A DNA stretch of 64,000 bases from Sulfurimonas sp. RIFOXYD12_FULL_33_39 (GTDB lineage Bacteria; Campylobacterota; Campylobacteria; Campylobacterales; Sulfurimonadaceae). The notes under the pieces were generated by a model, which did no database searches, had not been told where the DNA came from, and worked only from the letters and a program-made list of their open reading frames with translations. The translations under genes and the position numbers were made by a program. Of the stretch, positions 37,035 through 45,724 are shown one piece after another. The stretch's first letter is position 1; the number at the start of each line of letters is the position of its first letter. Where the stretch lies: positions 124,001-188,000 of the forward strand of contig MICF01000004.1 in NCBI GenBank assembly GCA_001829785.1, read 5' to 3'.

Positions 37035-37573
37035 AAATATTATTAATAATAGTTATGGCTATAAGTTTATATGCCGATGCGAAAGAGAAGATGTTTACTC
37101 TTTATAAAAATAAAAAATATTTAGAAGCATGTGACACCGGTTTTGATAACTTTAAAGAAAATATAAGAGATGAAGAGTACATGTCGTTATATGCATTTTC
37201 ATGTTTAAACATTGATCTTTTAGATCGTTTATCCATGCCTATCTCAACACTAAAATATTCAGAGGAAGCACGCTCAAATGCTGCTTATTTTTCAGTTATT
37301 TTAATGCAAAAAAAACTGCTCTACCACGCTTTAATTGACGGGTACGACATTTCAGGTTTAAATCTACCGACAACCGATTATATTTTATCTAAAGTTTTTG
37401 ATTTATATACAAAAGTTAAAAATGATAAAAAAGAAGAAGTTTATACTTTTGAAGATAAAGATGATAGTCAACAAAAATATAAACTCTATCTTTTAAAAAA
37501 TGATAGAATAAACAAAATTGTAATAGAAGAGTACAAAAATACAACTCTTATTAAAAAACATATCTATTGGTAG
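37031..37573 (+). CDS. Exported hypothetical protein inside the msh-like operon
   Basis: This 180-residue protein has a signal peptide (MKILLIIVMAISLYADA). It has helical TPR/Sel1-like segments (KEKMFTLYKNKKYLEACDTG, then YMSLYAFSCLNIDLLDRL) and a C-terminal beta hairpin rich in Lys and Tyr. I recognise no family. Vibrio msh operons have no gene at this place between mshN and mshE. It overlaps mshN by 4 bp and lies 9 bp before mshE, so it is an integral part of the operon. It could be a periplasmic partner of the TPR protein. Confidence 0.65.
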   Translation: MKILLIIVMAISLYADAKEKMFTLYKNKKYLEACDTGFDNFKENIRDEEYMSLYAFSCLNIDLLDRLSMPISTLKYSEEARSNAAYFSVILMQKKLLYHALIDGYDISGLNLPTTDYILSKVFDLYTKVKNDKKEEVYTFEDKDDSQQKYKLYLLKNDRINKIVIEEYKNTTLIKKHIYW

Positions 37574-37582
37574 GAGTCATTT

Positions 37583-39316
37583 ATGGATAGAATAACATCT
37601 GATTTATTGGCTAATGGCTCTATAATGAAGAGTCAAGTCGATAGATTGATAGCTAAAGGCTTAGATACAAACTTAGTTCTTAGAGATATTACGATATCCG
37701 GATTTATGACTATGGACAGGCTTATTCGTTTTATCGTTGATAAAATACAAAGCGGTGAATATGATTTGTCTATAATTGAAAATTATGACTATATTCAAGA
37801 AAAAGATGTCTTAGTAAAACTAGCACAAAAATTAAATATTCAATTTCTTGATCTTGACTCAATTGATATGGACTATAGACTAACCGAGAAGATATCACTT
37901 GCGCAACTCAAAAAGTACAACGCTCTGCCTATATCTGAAGATGATTTAAGTATTACTATAGCTTTTTGCGACCCTTTTAACATAGAGGCTCAGGAGTCTA
38001 TACAAAGACTCTTTACACGAAAACCCATTAAAATAGCGCTTGCAACTAAAAAACAGATTGAATCATATCTTTTTAAAGTAGAATTAAAAGATAGCGTAAA
38101 AGGTTTAGTAAAAAAAATCAGGGATGAGTTAAATTCAATAGCTTCTATTGAAGAGCAGCAGGAAGCTTCTTCAATCTTACTTTTAATTGATATTATTTTA
38201 AATGCATGTATTAAAGGTCGTGCAAGTGATATACATATTGAACCCACAGAAAAAAACTGCGTTGTAAGAACTCGTATTGATGGAAAATTAATAGAAATAT
38301 TTATTTTTGAAAAAGATATCTACCCGCCACTTGCATCTAGACTTAAACTGCTTGCGAACCTTGATATTGCCGAAAAAAGAAAACCTCAAGACGGACGTTT
38401 TTCAACATTGGTAAATACCAAAGAGTATGACTTTCGTATATCTACACTTCCGATTTTATATGGCGAATCTATTGTTATAAGAGTTCTTGACAAACAAAAA
38501 GCTCTTGTAAAACTTGAAGATGCCGGCATGGATAGCGTTAGTTATCATAAATTTTTAAAAGCACTACAAACTCCGTACGGTATTATTTTAGTAACAGGTC
38601 CCACGGGAAGCGGTAAAACAACTACACTATACGGCGCTTTAAATGAGCTTAGAAATATTGAAGATAAAATTATTACCGTAGAAGATCCCGTAGAGTATAG
38701 GATGAATCTTATTCAGCAAGTACAAGTAAATCCTAAAGTAGGATTAACATTTGCTGCCGCACTGCGTTCAATATTAAGACAAGACCCTGATAAGATAATG
38801 ATTGGAGAAATTCGTGATTCAGAAACTCTTGAGATAGCTATAAAGGCTGCATTAACAGGTCACTTAGTAATTTCTACACTCCATACTAATGATTCAATAA
38901 GTGCAATTACGCGTATGATTGATATGGGCGTTCCTCCATATCTTATAAGCGGCTCATTAGTATCTATACAAGCGCAAAGACTTGTTAGAAAAATATGTTT
39001 AAACTGTAAAACTGAAGAAAAAATCTCCTCTTCAACAATTGAAGAGCTAGGTCATCTAATTCCAAATAACAGTAAATTTTATATCGGCAAAGGGTGTAAA
39101 GAGTGCAATGAAACCGGATATATAGGCAGAGAGATGATTTGCGAAGTTTTAGTAGTTAATGAAAAGATATCATCACTTATTGCAAAAGGTGCTTCTATAG
39201 AAGCGTTGCATGCTCAAGCAAAAGAGGATGGATTTATAGGAATTTTTGAAAATGGAATCAATAAAGCACTTAACGGTGTTACAAGCTTAGAAGAGATTTT
39301 AAGAGTAGCAAAATAA
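37583..39316 (+). CDS. mshE: MshE/GspE/PilB-family assembly ATPase
   Basis: This is the motor ATPase for pilus or pseudopilus extension. The 577-residue product has an N-terminal GspE_N/MshEN-type region (about 1-155), then the hexameric ATPase core. The core has Walker A VTGPTGSGKTTTLYG, Asp box TVEDPVEYR, Walker B IMIGEIRDSETLEIA and His box LVISTLHTNDS. A zinc tetracysteine site is present (CLNC and CKEC). In Vibrio the MshE N-domain binds c-di-GMP; the RLGxxL-type motif is not clear here, so binding is uncertain. It overlaps the next gene by 1 bp. Confidence 0.9.
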   Translation: MDRITSDLLANGSIMKSQVDRLIAKGLDTNLVLRDITISGFMTMDRLIRFIVDKIQSGEYDLSIIENYDYIQEKDVLVKLAQKLNIQFLDLDSIDMDYRLTEKISLAQLKKYNALPISEDDLSITIAFCDPFNIEAQESIQRLFTRKPIKIALATKKQIESYLFKVELKDSVKGLVKKIRDELNSIASIEEQQEASSILLLIDIILNACIKGRASDIHIEPTEKNCVVRTRIDGKLIEIFIFEKDIYPPLASRLKLLANLDIAEKRKPQDGRFSTLVNTKEYDFRISTLPILYGESIVIRVLDKQKALVKLEDAGMDSVSYHKFLKALQTPYGIILVTGPTGSGKTTTLYGALNELRNIEDKIITVEDPVEYRMNLIQQVQVNPKVGLTFAAALRSILRQDPDKIMIGEIRDSETLEIAIKAALTGHLVISTLHTNDSISAITRMIDMGVPPYLISGSLVSIQAQRLVRKICLNCKTEEKISSSTIEELGHLIPNNSKFYIGKGCKECNETGYIGREMICEVLVVNEKISSLIAKGASIEALHAQAKEDGFIGIFENGINKALNGVTSLEEILRVAK

Positions 39317-40563
39317 TGAAATATTTTGTCGTTACAATTTTATCTAAAGGCAAAAAAGAGCATATAGGTATGTATGCCAATGATAGAAAACAAGTTAACG
39401 AACTAGTAAAACTAAAACGCTCTGGTATAGTACTAAAAATTACCGAGGAACAAGAGCCACTAGAGGCTCAATTAAAAAGATTTAAAACTAACTTCTTTAG
39501 CAATATTAAAAAACGAAAAATTAAGCCGGATGCACTTATAGCCTCAATTAGACAATTAGCAGTTATGACAAATGCCGGAATATCAATATATGATTCACTG
39601 AGTGAAATTGCAAAATCAACAACCGATGAGAGCTTGAAACTTGTCTTTAGTAAACTAGCAGAGGATATCAACTCCGGACACTCTTTATCAAAATCAATGG
39701 AGAATTTTAATTTTGAACTTGGTCACCTAACTATTGCTATGGTTCAATTAGGAGAGAAAACAGGTAATCTTGATGAGTCGCTATATTCGCTTGCAGACAT
39801 GCTTGAGGAGATTCGTGCTAATTATATAAAATTTAAAAAAGCTATGGCATATCCGAGAAATGTTATGATAGCCATGGCTGTTGCATTTACTATTTTAATA
39901 TCTTATGTTGTTCCTAACTTTAAAGAGATGTTTGAAAAATTAAATGCTGAATTACCGTTGCCTACACTAATTTTACTAAAACTTGAACATATTTTTAATA
40001 CCTATGGATTATATATACTTGCTTTGTTATTTATATCTTTTGCTGTTTTAAAATATTTAATAGATAATTACAAAAATATTAGATACGGTTGGCACGAAAT
40101 TTTACTTAAAACATATTTGATTAAAAATATTATTATGTACTCAACACTCAGCAGATTTACACTTGTTTTTTCAGAACTTGTTCGTGCCGGTATCCCTATC
40201 CTTGAAGCACTTGACACTACAATTGCAATGATAGACAACCTTCCCCTAAAAGCAAAACTCTCATCCGTAAGAGTTGCCGTTGAAAAAGGCTCTGCTTTAC
40301 ATAAAGGTTTAAAAGAGACTAAACTGTTTGAAAATATGATTATTCAAATGATTAGTGCAGGAGAAGATAGCGGTACGTTGGACAATATGGTAAAAAAAGT
40401 TGCCCAGTACTATAAAATGAAATTTGATGCCATTATTGACGGTCTGTCTGAAGCAATTGAACCTATCATGTTATTAATTCTAGCAAGTATGGTTATTCTA
40501 CTAGCTCTTGGAATATTCCTGCCTATGTGGGATATGGGAAATGCAGTTACGGGAGCTAGATAG
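39316..40563 (+). CDS. mshG: MshG/GspF/PilC-family inner-membrane platform protein
   Basis: This 415-residue protein has two homologous GspF halves. The first holds IRQLAVMTNAGISIYDSLSE and AMVQLGEKTGNLDESL; the second holds FSELVRAGIPILEALD and MISAGEDSGTLDNM. Three TMs lie near 190-208, 232-250 and 388-408. It forms the membrane platform turned by the ATPase. It is the last gene of the operon; the pilin genes that follow in Vibrio (mshB, mshA, mshC, mshD) are absent. Confidence 0.92.
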   Translation: MKYFVVTILSKGKKEHIGMYANDRKQVNELVKLKRSGIVLKITEEQEPLEAQLKRFKTNFFSNIKKRKIKPDALIASIRQLAVMTNAGISIYDSLSEIAKSTTDESLKLVFSKLAEDINSGHSLSKSMENFNFELGHLTIAMVQLGEKTGNLDESLYSLADMLEEIRANYIKFKKAMAYPRNVMIAMAVAFTILISYVVPNFKEMFEKLNAELPLPTLILLKLEHIFNTYGLYILALLFISFAVLKYLIDNYKNIRYGWHEILLKTYLIKNIIMYSTLSRFTLVFSELVRAGIPILEALDTTIAMIDNLPLKAKLSSVRVAVEKGSALHKGLKETKLFENMIIQMISAGEDSGTLDNMVKKVAQYYKMKFDAIIDGLSEAIEPIMLLILASMVILLALGIFLPMWDMGNAVTGAR

Positions 40564-40691
40564 AGGACATCTTATTTGCTTGCTTTTAGTTTATATATTG
40601 TTCGATTAGTAAAAATATTCGAGTCACTTACATGTTATTTTTTAACTCTAGCGTTTGTATAAATTTACTATTTATATACTCCATATTATAT

Positions 40692-40718
40692 AAACATAGC
40701 TAATATTATGCTATGTTT
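40692..40718. terminator. Shared hairpin between the msh-like operon and yebC
   Basis: AAACATAGC (40692-40700) and GCTATGTTT (40710-40718) form a perfect 9-bp stem with a 9-base loop, ending in TTT in both directions between two convergent genes. It overlaps the yebC stop codon. It is a likely bidirectional terminator, though the T-runs are short. The 40564-40691 stretch shows no gene. Confidence 0.5.
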
Positions 40719-41416
40719 GTAAAAATTTTCTGAACATCTTCATCATCTTCAAGCTTATCTAATATTTTGTCAATATCAGCTTGCTGTTTGTCATTAATAG
40801 ATATAGGAGAATTTGGCATTCTTTCCAAATTTGCTTTTGAAATTTCAATACCCATATTTTCTAAAGCGCTATTTATTGCACCAAAACTTTTATAATCAGC
40901 TGTTACCATTACAACGCCATCTTCCGCCTCTATCTCTTCTAATCCTGCATCAATTAACTCTAGCTCTAACTCTTCTAAATCCATGCCCTCTTTTAAAGGA
41001 AATTCAAATAGTGCTTTTCTATCAAACATAAACTCCAAAGATCCTTTTGTAAGCATCTCTCCACCATGCTTTGTAAGTATATTTTTAACATTTGCAACTG
41101 TTCTTGTGTTATTATCAGTCATACACTCTATAAAAATTTGTACTCCGTGCGGTGCTTTTCCCTCAAAATTAACCTCAAGCATACTTGCAGTATCTTTTGA
41201 CGTAGCTCTTTTTATCGCCGCTTCTATATTGTCTTTTGGCATATTTTCAGCTTTGGCATTTATAATTGCCGTACGAAGTCTAGCATTCATATCAGGGTCT
41301 ATCCCACCCTCTTTTGCAGCCATTGTAATTATTTTCCCCAGCTTTGGAAATAATTTTGACATTGCTCCCCATCTCTTTAACTTTGAAGCTTTTCTATACT
41401 CAAAGGCTCTACCCAT
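40706..41416 (-). CDS. yebC: YebC/PmpR family transcriptional regulator (TACO1-like)
   Basis: This 236-residue protein begins with the family signature [21 protein letters not shown] and contains [29 protein letters not shown] and [14 protein letters not shown]. Members act as transcription regulators or help translation through polyproline stretches. The length is normal. AAGGAAG lies just before the ATG. It is transcribed away from the cold-shock gene. Confidence 0.96.
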   Translation of the reverse strand: MGRAFEYRKASKLKRWGAMSKLFPKLGKIITMAAKEGGIDPDMNARLRTAIINAKAENMPKDNIEAAIKRATSKDTASMLEVNFEGKAPHGVQIFIECMTDNNTRTVANVKNILTKHGGEMLTKGSLEFMFDRKALFEFPLKEGMDLEELELELIDAGLEEIEAEDGVVMVTADYKSFGAINSALENMGIEISKANLERMPNSPISINDKQQADIDKILDKLEDDEDVQKIFTNIA

Positions 41417-41601
41417 AAATTCTTCCTTATAATTTTTTATATACTATTACGATTTTATATCATGGTAAAATCAAAAATGTATAATAACATATATGCAAAA
41501 TAAAAGCATAAAAAACTGCTAAAATAGAGGGTATGCTTTATGATTTTAGCTATACGTAGTCAAATATTTTGCAAATCTTTTTATTTTTAACTTTTTTTAG
41601 A

Positions 41602-41607
41602 TACAAT
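41602..41607 (+). promoter_or_regulatory. Candidate -10 of the cold-shock gene
   Basis: TACAAT here would give a leader of about 146 nt before the ATG at 41760, similar in length to cspA-type leaders. No clear -35 is seen. Confidence 0.35.
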
Positions 41608-41717
41608 ACTAGCAATGAAAGATGATTCGAGTTACATCATTTAGACTGCTTTGTATTGACGACTTCTAGTTAACAGTAAAATTCACCTAAAATAGAACTT
41701 AATATTAGATTTTCAAC

Positions 41718-41735
41718 CACCTTTGAAATAAGGTG
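41718..41735 (+). promoter_or_regulatory. Hairpin in the cold-shock mRNA leader
   Basis: CACCTT (41718-41723) pairs with AAGGTG (41730-41735) around a six-base loop, 15 bp before the Shine-Dalgarno AGGA. It could take part in temperature-dependent folding of the leader. Confidence 0.35.
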
Positions 41736-41759
41736 TATTCATACATAAAAAGGATTACA

Positions 41760-41978
41760 ATGGCAACATTAGTAAACGGAACAGTTAAATGGTTCAATAG
41801 TGAAAAAGGTTTTGGATTTATCGAGCAAGAAAATGGCGGAAAAGATGTATTTGTACACTTTCGTCAAATTAACAACTCAGGACATGGTCGTGTATCATTA
41901 AATGAAGGTCAAAAAGTTACTTTCGAAATTGGTCAAGGCGAAAAAGGTCCTCAAGCAGAAAACGTTACAGGTCTGTAA
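41760..41978 (+). CDS. cspA: Cold-shock domain protein
   Basis: This single cold-shock domain RNA/ssDNA-binding protein has 72 residues. RNP1 is visible as KGFGFIEQ and RNP2 as VFVHF; the N-terminus [20 protein letters not shown] is typical. I chose the ATG at 41760 because AAAAGGATT lies just upstream and MATLVNG is the family start; an ATG at 41733 would add nine unrelated residues. It is monocistronic, with a long leader and a hairpin after the stop. Confidence 0.95.
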   Translation: MATLVNGTVKWFNSEKGFGFIEQENGGKDVFVHFRQINNSGHGRVSLNEGQKVTFEIGQGEKGPQAENVTGL

Positions 41979-41987
41979 TTTTTCTCT

Positions 41988-42004
41988 GAGCGGATTTTCC
42001 GCTC
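41988..42004 (+). terminator. Hairpin after the cold-shock gene
   Basis: GAGCGGA and TCCGCTC form a 7-bp GC-rich stem with a TTT loop, ten bases after the stop. No T-run follows, so it may be a weak terminator or mRNA-stabilising end. Confidence 0.5.
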
Positions 42005-42088
42005 ATATCTCTACTTCAATCCATTTCACTTTATCGATTCTAAAAATATTTAAAAACTTCAATTAACTAGGTTTTATTTTACTTTTTG

Positions 42089-42094
42089 TATAAT
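42089..42094 (+). promoter_or_regulatory. -10 box TATAAT before the 163-aa hypothetical gene
   Basis: This perfect TATAAT overlaps an ATG at 42093. Transcription should start near 42101, so translation from 42093 is not possible from this promoter. This supports the GTG start at 42123. Confidence 0.5.
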
Positions 42095-42122
42095 GGCATA
42101 TCATATGAGCCGAGGAATCAAA

Positions 42123-42614
42123 GTGCGACTAAGTTTTAAATTAAAACACCATTTTTTTAGTGCATTTCGAGAATTGTTTGTTCATCATCACGGCTCTTTA
42201 GAGTTTCGCGCTAAACTTTTTGCATTAATTATTTCAGCAAATGAAGATGCTAACGTGGAAAACTACTCAATCATTAAAAATATCGGCATTGAAGTTTATA
42301 AATATGATGAAGACAGAGCTAACCTTTTAATGCTCTCGACCAAAGAACTTGTAAAAAAAGTTACAGAAAAAAACGGTCTTGACATAGATACTCTTATCTC
42401 AAATATTCAAAAAGAGTTAAGACATGCACCCAGATATGCTAAAAAAATAGATATCGAGTCTCTACGTCAATTAATCTCTCTTTCACATGACAGAGATATT
42501 ATCTCTTATCAAGAGAATATTATAGAATTTTTAAAAAACATAAAAGAAGATACTCTTAACGAAAAGAAATTACAGATAGCTAAAGATGAAGAAAAAGTGG
42601 AGTCTAAATATTAA
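42123..42614 (+). CDS. Hypothetical cytoplasmic protein (TerB-like helical?)
   Basis: This 163-residue all-helical soluble protein starts MRLSFKLKHHFFSAFRELFV and includes GSLEFRAKLFALIISANEDAN, which vaguely recalls TerB-like acidic helical proteins, and ends in a charged tail. I cannot assign a function. The GTG at 42123 is preferred, since GAGGA lies about eight bases upstream and a TATAAT at 42089-42094 makes the ATG at 42093 unusable; the ATG at 42105 has no good ribosome-binding site. Its end overlaps the convergent TtcA-like gene by 11 bp. Confidence 0.7.
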   Translation: MRLSFKLKHHFFSAFRELFVHHHGSLEFRAKLFALIISANEDANVENYSIIKNIGIEVYKYDEDRANLLMLSTKELVKKVTEKNGLDIDTLISNIQKELRHAPRYAKKIDIESLRQLISLSHDRDIISYQENIIEFLKNIKEDTLNEKKLQIAKDEEKVESKY

Positions 42615-43362
42615 ACTTCTCTTTATCAAAAAAACTCTCTTGCGATATATTTTTAAATGCCGCATTTAAACTTGTAAAAAGTGAAGGAAATTCTTTTTCC
42701 ATGCTCTTTAGCATCTCTTTAGTACGAGCTCTTGCATAAGGCATCTTTACATCAAATCTCATAGATGGGCAAGATTCATCACCTATTGTAGGAATATTAT
42801 TATCTAGTGCAAAAGCGGTTAATTGTCGCTCTCTCATCTGAATTAGCGGACGAATTACAATCAATCCGTTTTCTGCTCTATATTTTGGTGCAAGAGAGCG
42901 AAGTTGACCGTTGTATATAAAATTCATAAAAAAACTCTCGCACGCATCGTCCATATGGTGACCTAACGCAACTTTATTACAGCCGTACTTTTCTGCAGCG
43001 CTATATAGCGAACCTCTCCTCATACGAGAAAAAAAGCTACAAAATGATGAGTTTTTTCTAATTTTTTCTTCAGCCAAATCATAAATTTGCGTATCATAAA
43101 TAACATGTTGTATTTCATGTTCTTTGCAATGGCTCACTAACTTGTCAAAATTTTCACCCATTCCATATGAAACGGTTACGGCAATAAACTCAAATTTAAA
43201 TGGGGCACGACGCTGTTGCTCTTTCATAGCGTGAATCATCGTAAGAGAGTCTTTGCCCCCGCTAAGACCTACTAAAATTTTATCGCCCTCTTCTATAAGA
43301 TTAAACTCGGCATTTGTTTTACCGAGTTTGGACATTATTTTTTTAGAAAGCTTAATCTGCAA
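42604..43362 (-). CDS. ttcA: TtcA/TtuA-like tRNA thiolation protein (PP-loop)
   Basis: This 252-residue N-type ATP pyrophosphatase has a P-loop in VGLSGGKDSLTMIH (about 33-46), plus KVALGHHMDDACESFFMNFIYNGQL and LIVIRPLIQMRER, all as in TtcA, which makes 2-thiocytidine at tRNA position 32. TtcA holds a Fe-S cluster with a CxxC before RRG; here this reads FCSFFSRMRRG, so the second Cys is Phe. A later Cys (DESCPSM) sits where the third ligand is expected. It overlaps the nucleosidase gene by 11 bp. Confidence 0.82.
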   Translation of the reverse strand: MQIKLSKKIMSKLGKTNAEFNLIEEGDKILVGLSGGKDSLTMIHAMKEQQRRAPFKFEFIAVTVSYGMGENFDKLVSHCKEHEIQHVIYDTQIYDLAEEKIRKNSSFCSFFSRMRRGSLYSAAEKYGCNKVALGHHMDDACESFFMNFIYNGQLRSLAPKYRAENGLIVIRPLIQMRERQLTAFALDNNIPTIGDESCPSMRFDVKMPYARARTKEMLKSMEKEFPSLFTSLNAAFKNISQESFFDKEKFNI

Positions 43363-44044
43363 GTCTGTCCACCATATTCATAACAAACTCTGCACTCTCT
43401 TTAGCACTTGTTTGTAAAAATTCATCAAAACTAAAACTGGCATCCATATCAGCTGCATCACTAATTGCACGAAGTATAAAAAACGGAATATTTAAAGCAT
43501 CACACACAACAGCAACACTTCCGCCTTCCATTTCAAGAGCATCGGCATTAAAAGTTTTCCCTATCCAGTTTTTTCTCTCTTCATTTGCAACAAACTGATC
43601 GCCTGTTGCAATTACTCCTTCTAAAATATTTTTACCCATACTTTTTGCAACTTCTTTACTTATCTCTATCATCTGCTTGTCTGCTTCTACAAAGACAGCG
43701 CCTTCAGGAACATATCCAAATGGGTGACCAAATGCGGTAATATCTAAATCATGTTGAGAGAGCTTTGTAGCCACAACTAAATCTCCTACTTTAAGAGAAG
43801 CTGATATAGCACCTGCTACACCGGAAAACAGTAATTTTTGAGCTCCAAAATGCTCAATCATAGTTGTAGCGGTAAGAGTTGAAAATACTTTTCCAATTTT
43901 AGAGTATGCTATAACTAACTCAATACCTTTATATGATGCTTCATAATATTTATTACATGCATATTCAGTTGTTTTATACAAACCCACTTTTTCAAGTATC
44001 GGAGCTATCTCTTCAGGCATTGCACCCATTATTGCTATCTTCAT
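43352..44044 (-). CDS. mtnN: MTA/SAH (aminodeoxyfutalosine) nucleosidase
   Basis: This 230-residue nucleoside hydrolase has MKIAIMGAMPEEIAPIL at the N-terminus (catalytic Glu near 12), FSGVAGAIS, ALEMEGGSVAVVCD (substrate-binding Glu) and the catalytic Asp in AISDAADMDASFSFDEF. The family cleaves methylthioadenosine and S-adenosylhomocysteine. In Campylobacterota the same enzyme (MqnB) also hydrolyses 6-amino-6-deoxyfutalosine for menaquinone synthesis. It is in a minus-strand run from slyD to ttcA. Confidence 0.93.
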   Translation of the reverse strand: MKIAIMGAMPEEIAPILEKVGLYKTTEYACNKYYEASYKGIELVIAYSKIGKVFSTLTATTMIEHFGAQKLLFSGVAGAISASLKVGDLVVATKLSQHDLDITAFGHPFGYVPEGAVFVEADKQMIEISKEVAKSMGKNILEGVIATGDQFVANEERKNWIGKTFNADALEMEGGSVAVVCDALNIPFFILRAISDAADMDASFSFDEFLQTSAKESAEFVMNMVDRLAD

Positions 44045-44053
44045 AATTTTTTC

Positions 44054-44770
44054 CTATATTTCAAATATCTTTGTTTCTTGTTTATACCGTGGCATTCTAT
44101 GGATAATATTTGCATTTTCATCAATAATACAACTTCCACCCCAAAATCCAAGACCGTCCTCAAAACCGACTCTATTTACAAATATTAGTTTAGCTTTGCA
44201 CTCTTGTGCTACAGTTTTAATAATTTCATACCATTTGTCTTCTATCTCAAGCCCGTCATCACTAAAACCTCTTGCCGGAGATGCAACAAGCGCAAGTATA
44301 TAATCAGGATTCTCTTTTATTAAATCTTTATGAACATCTTTGTGCCACAAATCTTCACAGACTACCATAGAAATTTTTCCATGACTGCTTATAAAACTCT
44401 CAAAAATATTGCCGGCTTTAAAATATCTAGCCTCTTCAAACATGCCGTAGTTAGGAAGGTGTACTTTGAAATGCTTGGATAAAAGCTTACCTTTTGAGAA
44501 ATATAGTGCCGCGTTTCTAAAGTAGTTTTTATCTTTAATGGCAGCACCGACTGCAATATCTACATGTAAGCTTAAATTTTTCAAAATATCTAACTCGTCA
44601 ATGTTCCATGCATCTTCACTAAGCTTATCTTGAAGCATATAACCGTTTAAAGAGAGTTCCGCAAATACTATCAAGTCACTTTTATCTTTACATGTATCTA
44701 TTATAGAAATAATTTCTTTTAAATTGGAACGATTTAATTTCGGCGATGTCTGAGCAAGAGTAATTCTCAT
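44054..44770 (-). CDS. Carbon-nitrogen hydrolase (nitrilase family)
   Basis: This 238-residue hydrolase has the nitrilase catalytic triad Glu38 (VFAELSLNGY), Lys102 (FKVHLPNYGMFEEARYF) and Cys138 (SMVVCEDLWH). The Lys segment is most like the glutaminase domain of glutamine-dependent NAD synthetase, so it may supply ammonia to a separate NadE. It could also be a general amidase. It lies 1 bp after fabD and 9 bp before the nucleosidase. Confidence 0.85.
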   Translation of the reverse strand: MRITLAQTSPKLNRSNLKEIISIIDTCKDKSDLIVFAELSLNGYMLQDKLSEDAWNIDELDILKNLSLHVDIAVGAAIKDKNYFRNAALYFSKGKLLSKHFKVHLPNYGMFEEARYFKAGNIFESFISSHGKISMVVCEDLWHKDVHKDLIKENPDYILALVASPARGFSDDGLEIEDKWYEIIKTVAQECKAKLIFVNRVGFEDGLGFWGGSCIIDENANIIHRMPRYKQETKIFEI

Positions 44771-44771
44771 T

Positions 44772-45710
44772 TTAATTACAAATTTGTGCCGCTACTTCAG
44801 CCAATGATTTCATATCCGATACATTATATGTTTCCAGATTTGGTGCTATTCTCTTATTTAAACCTTTAAGAGTAGCCCCGTTTCCAAATTCAATAGCAAT
44901 ATCAACACTATTTTCTATTGCCAATATAGATTGCTTATATTTAACCGGCTCAACAAGTTGTTTCGTTAAAAGCTCTACCGCCTCTTTTTTTGTTGCATAT
45001 AAAGTAGTTGTAACATTTGAGACTACAGGAGCTTCAAAACTATCTTCTATCATTCCTTCCATTAAACTTTTAAGAGGAATTTGTGCAGCAGATAGTAATT
45101 CACAATGACTAGCTACCGACATGTTAAGTAAAAGAGCGCGTTTTGCCCCGGCGTCTTTAAATGTCTGCTCCAATGATGCCAAATCAGCTCTCATTCCTGC
45201 TACGACTAGCTGCCCGTCTTGATTGTAGTTTGCAGGCCAAACTTTTTTGCCATCTTGCTGCGCTGCAGTACAAATTTTCTCAACTGCTTCGTCATCAAGT
45301 CCCATAACAACCATCATGCCGGCTTCTATATCAGTACAAGCGTCCTGCATTAACTGACCGCGTCTATGAACAAGTTCAATTGCATCAATATAATCAATAG
45401 CACCGCTTGCACAAAGAGCTGAAAATTCACCCAATGAGTGACCTAAAAACAGTTCTGCTTTCAAATCAGGACATTCTTCTTTTAAAAGACGATAAGCTAT
45501 CATCTGAACTAAAAGTATTGCAGGCTGTGTATATGCTGTTTGATTTAATAACTCATGTTCACCAAAGATAAGTTCTTCAAAATTAATACCTATTCTCTCG
45601 CCTGCTTTGTCAAACATTTCTTTTGCTAACTCTGAATTGTCATAGAAATCCCTTCCCATACCAGTTGCCTGACTCCCTTGTCCTGCAAAAATCATTGCTA
45701 TCTTTTTCAT
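44772..45710 (-). CDS. fabD: Malonyl-CoA:ACP transacylase
   Basis: This enzyme transfers malonyl from CoA to acyl carrier protein for fatty acid synthesis. The 312-residue product has MIFAGQGSQATGMGRDFYD and QPAILLVQM. The nucleophile Ser is in LGHSLGEFSALCASG, the Arg in HRRGQLMQDA and the His in VASHCELL. The length is normal. It is 14 bp after the degenerate NtrC-like gene. Confidence 0.97.
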   Translation of the reverse strand: MKKIAMIFAGQGSQATGMGRDFYDNSELAKEMFDKAGERIGINFEELIFGEHELLNQTAYTQPAILLVQMIAYRLLKEECPDLKAELFLGHSLGEFSALCASGAIDYIDAIELVHRRGQLMQDACTDIEAGMMVVMGLDDEAVEKICTAAQQDGKKVWPANYNQDGQLVVAGMRADLASLEQTFKDAGAKRALLLNMSVASHCELLSAAQIPLKSLMEGMIEDSFEAPVVSNVTTTLYATKKEAVELLTKQLVEPVKYKQSILAIENSVDIAIEFGNGATLKGLNKRIAPNLETYNVSDMKSLAEVAAQICN

Positions 45711-45724
45711 AATTATCCTTATTT

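Larger units (their letters stand above)
41417..41759. other. Divergent intergenic region between yebC and the cold-shock gene
   Basis: These 343 bp hold no convincing gene. They contain the yebC ribosome-binding site at the left, a candidate -10 TACAAT (41602-41607) facing the cold-shock gene, a long presumed 5' leader, and the hairpin at 41718-41735. A further inverted repeat, CTAAAAT/ATTTTAG, lies around 41518-41548. Confidence 0.6.

Noticed and set aside
40983..41432. 149-codon open frame opposite yebC
   Set aside because: Antisense to a highly conserved gene; no ribosome-binding site; hydrophobic Ser/Phe/Ile-rich product typical of a shadow frame.
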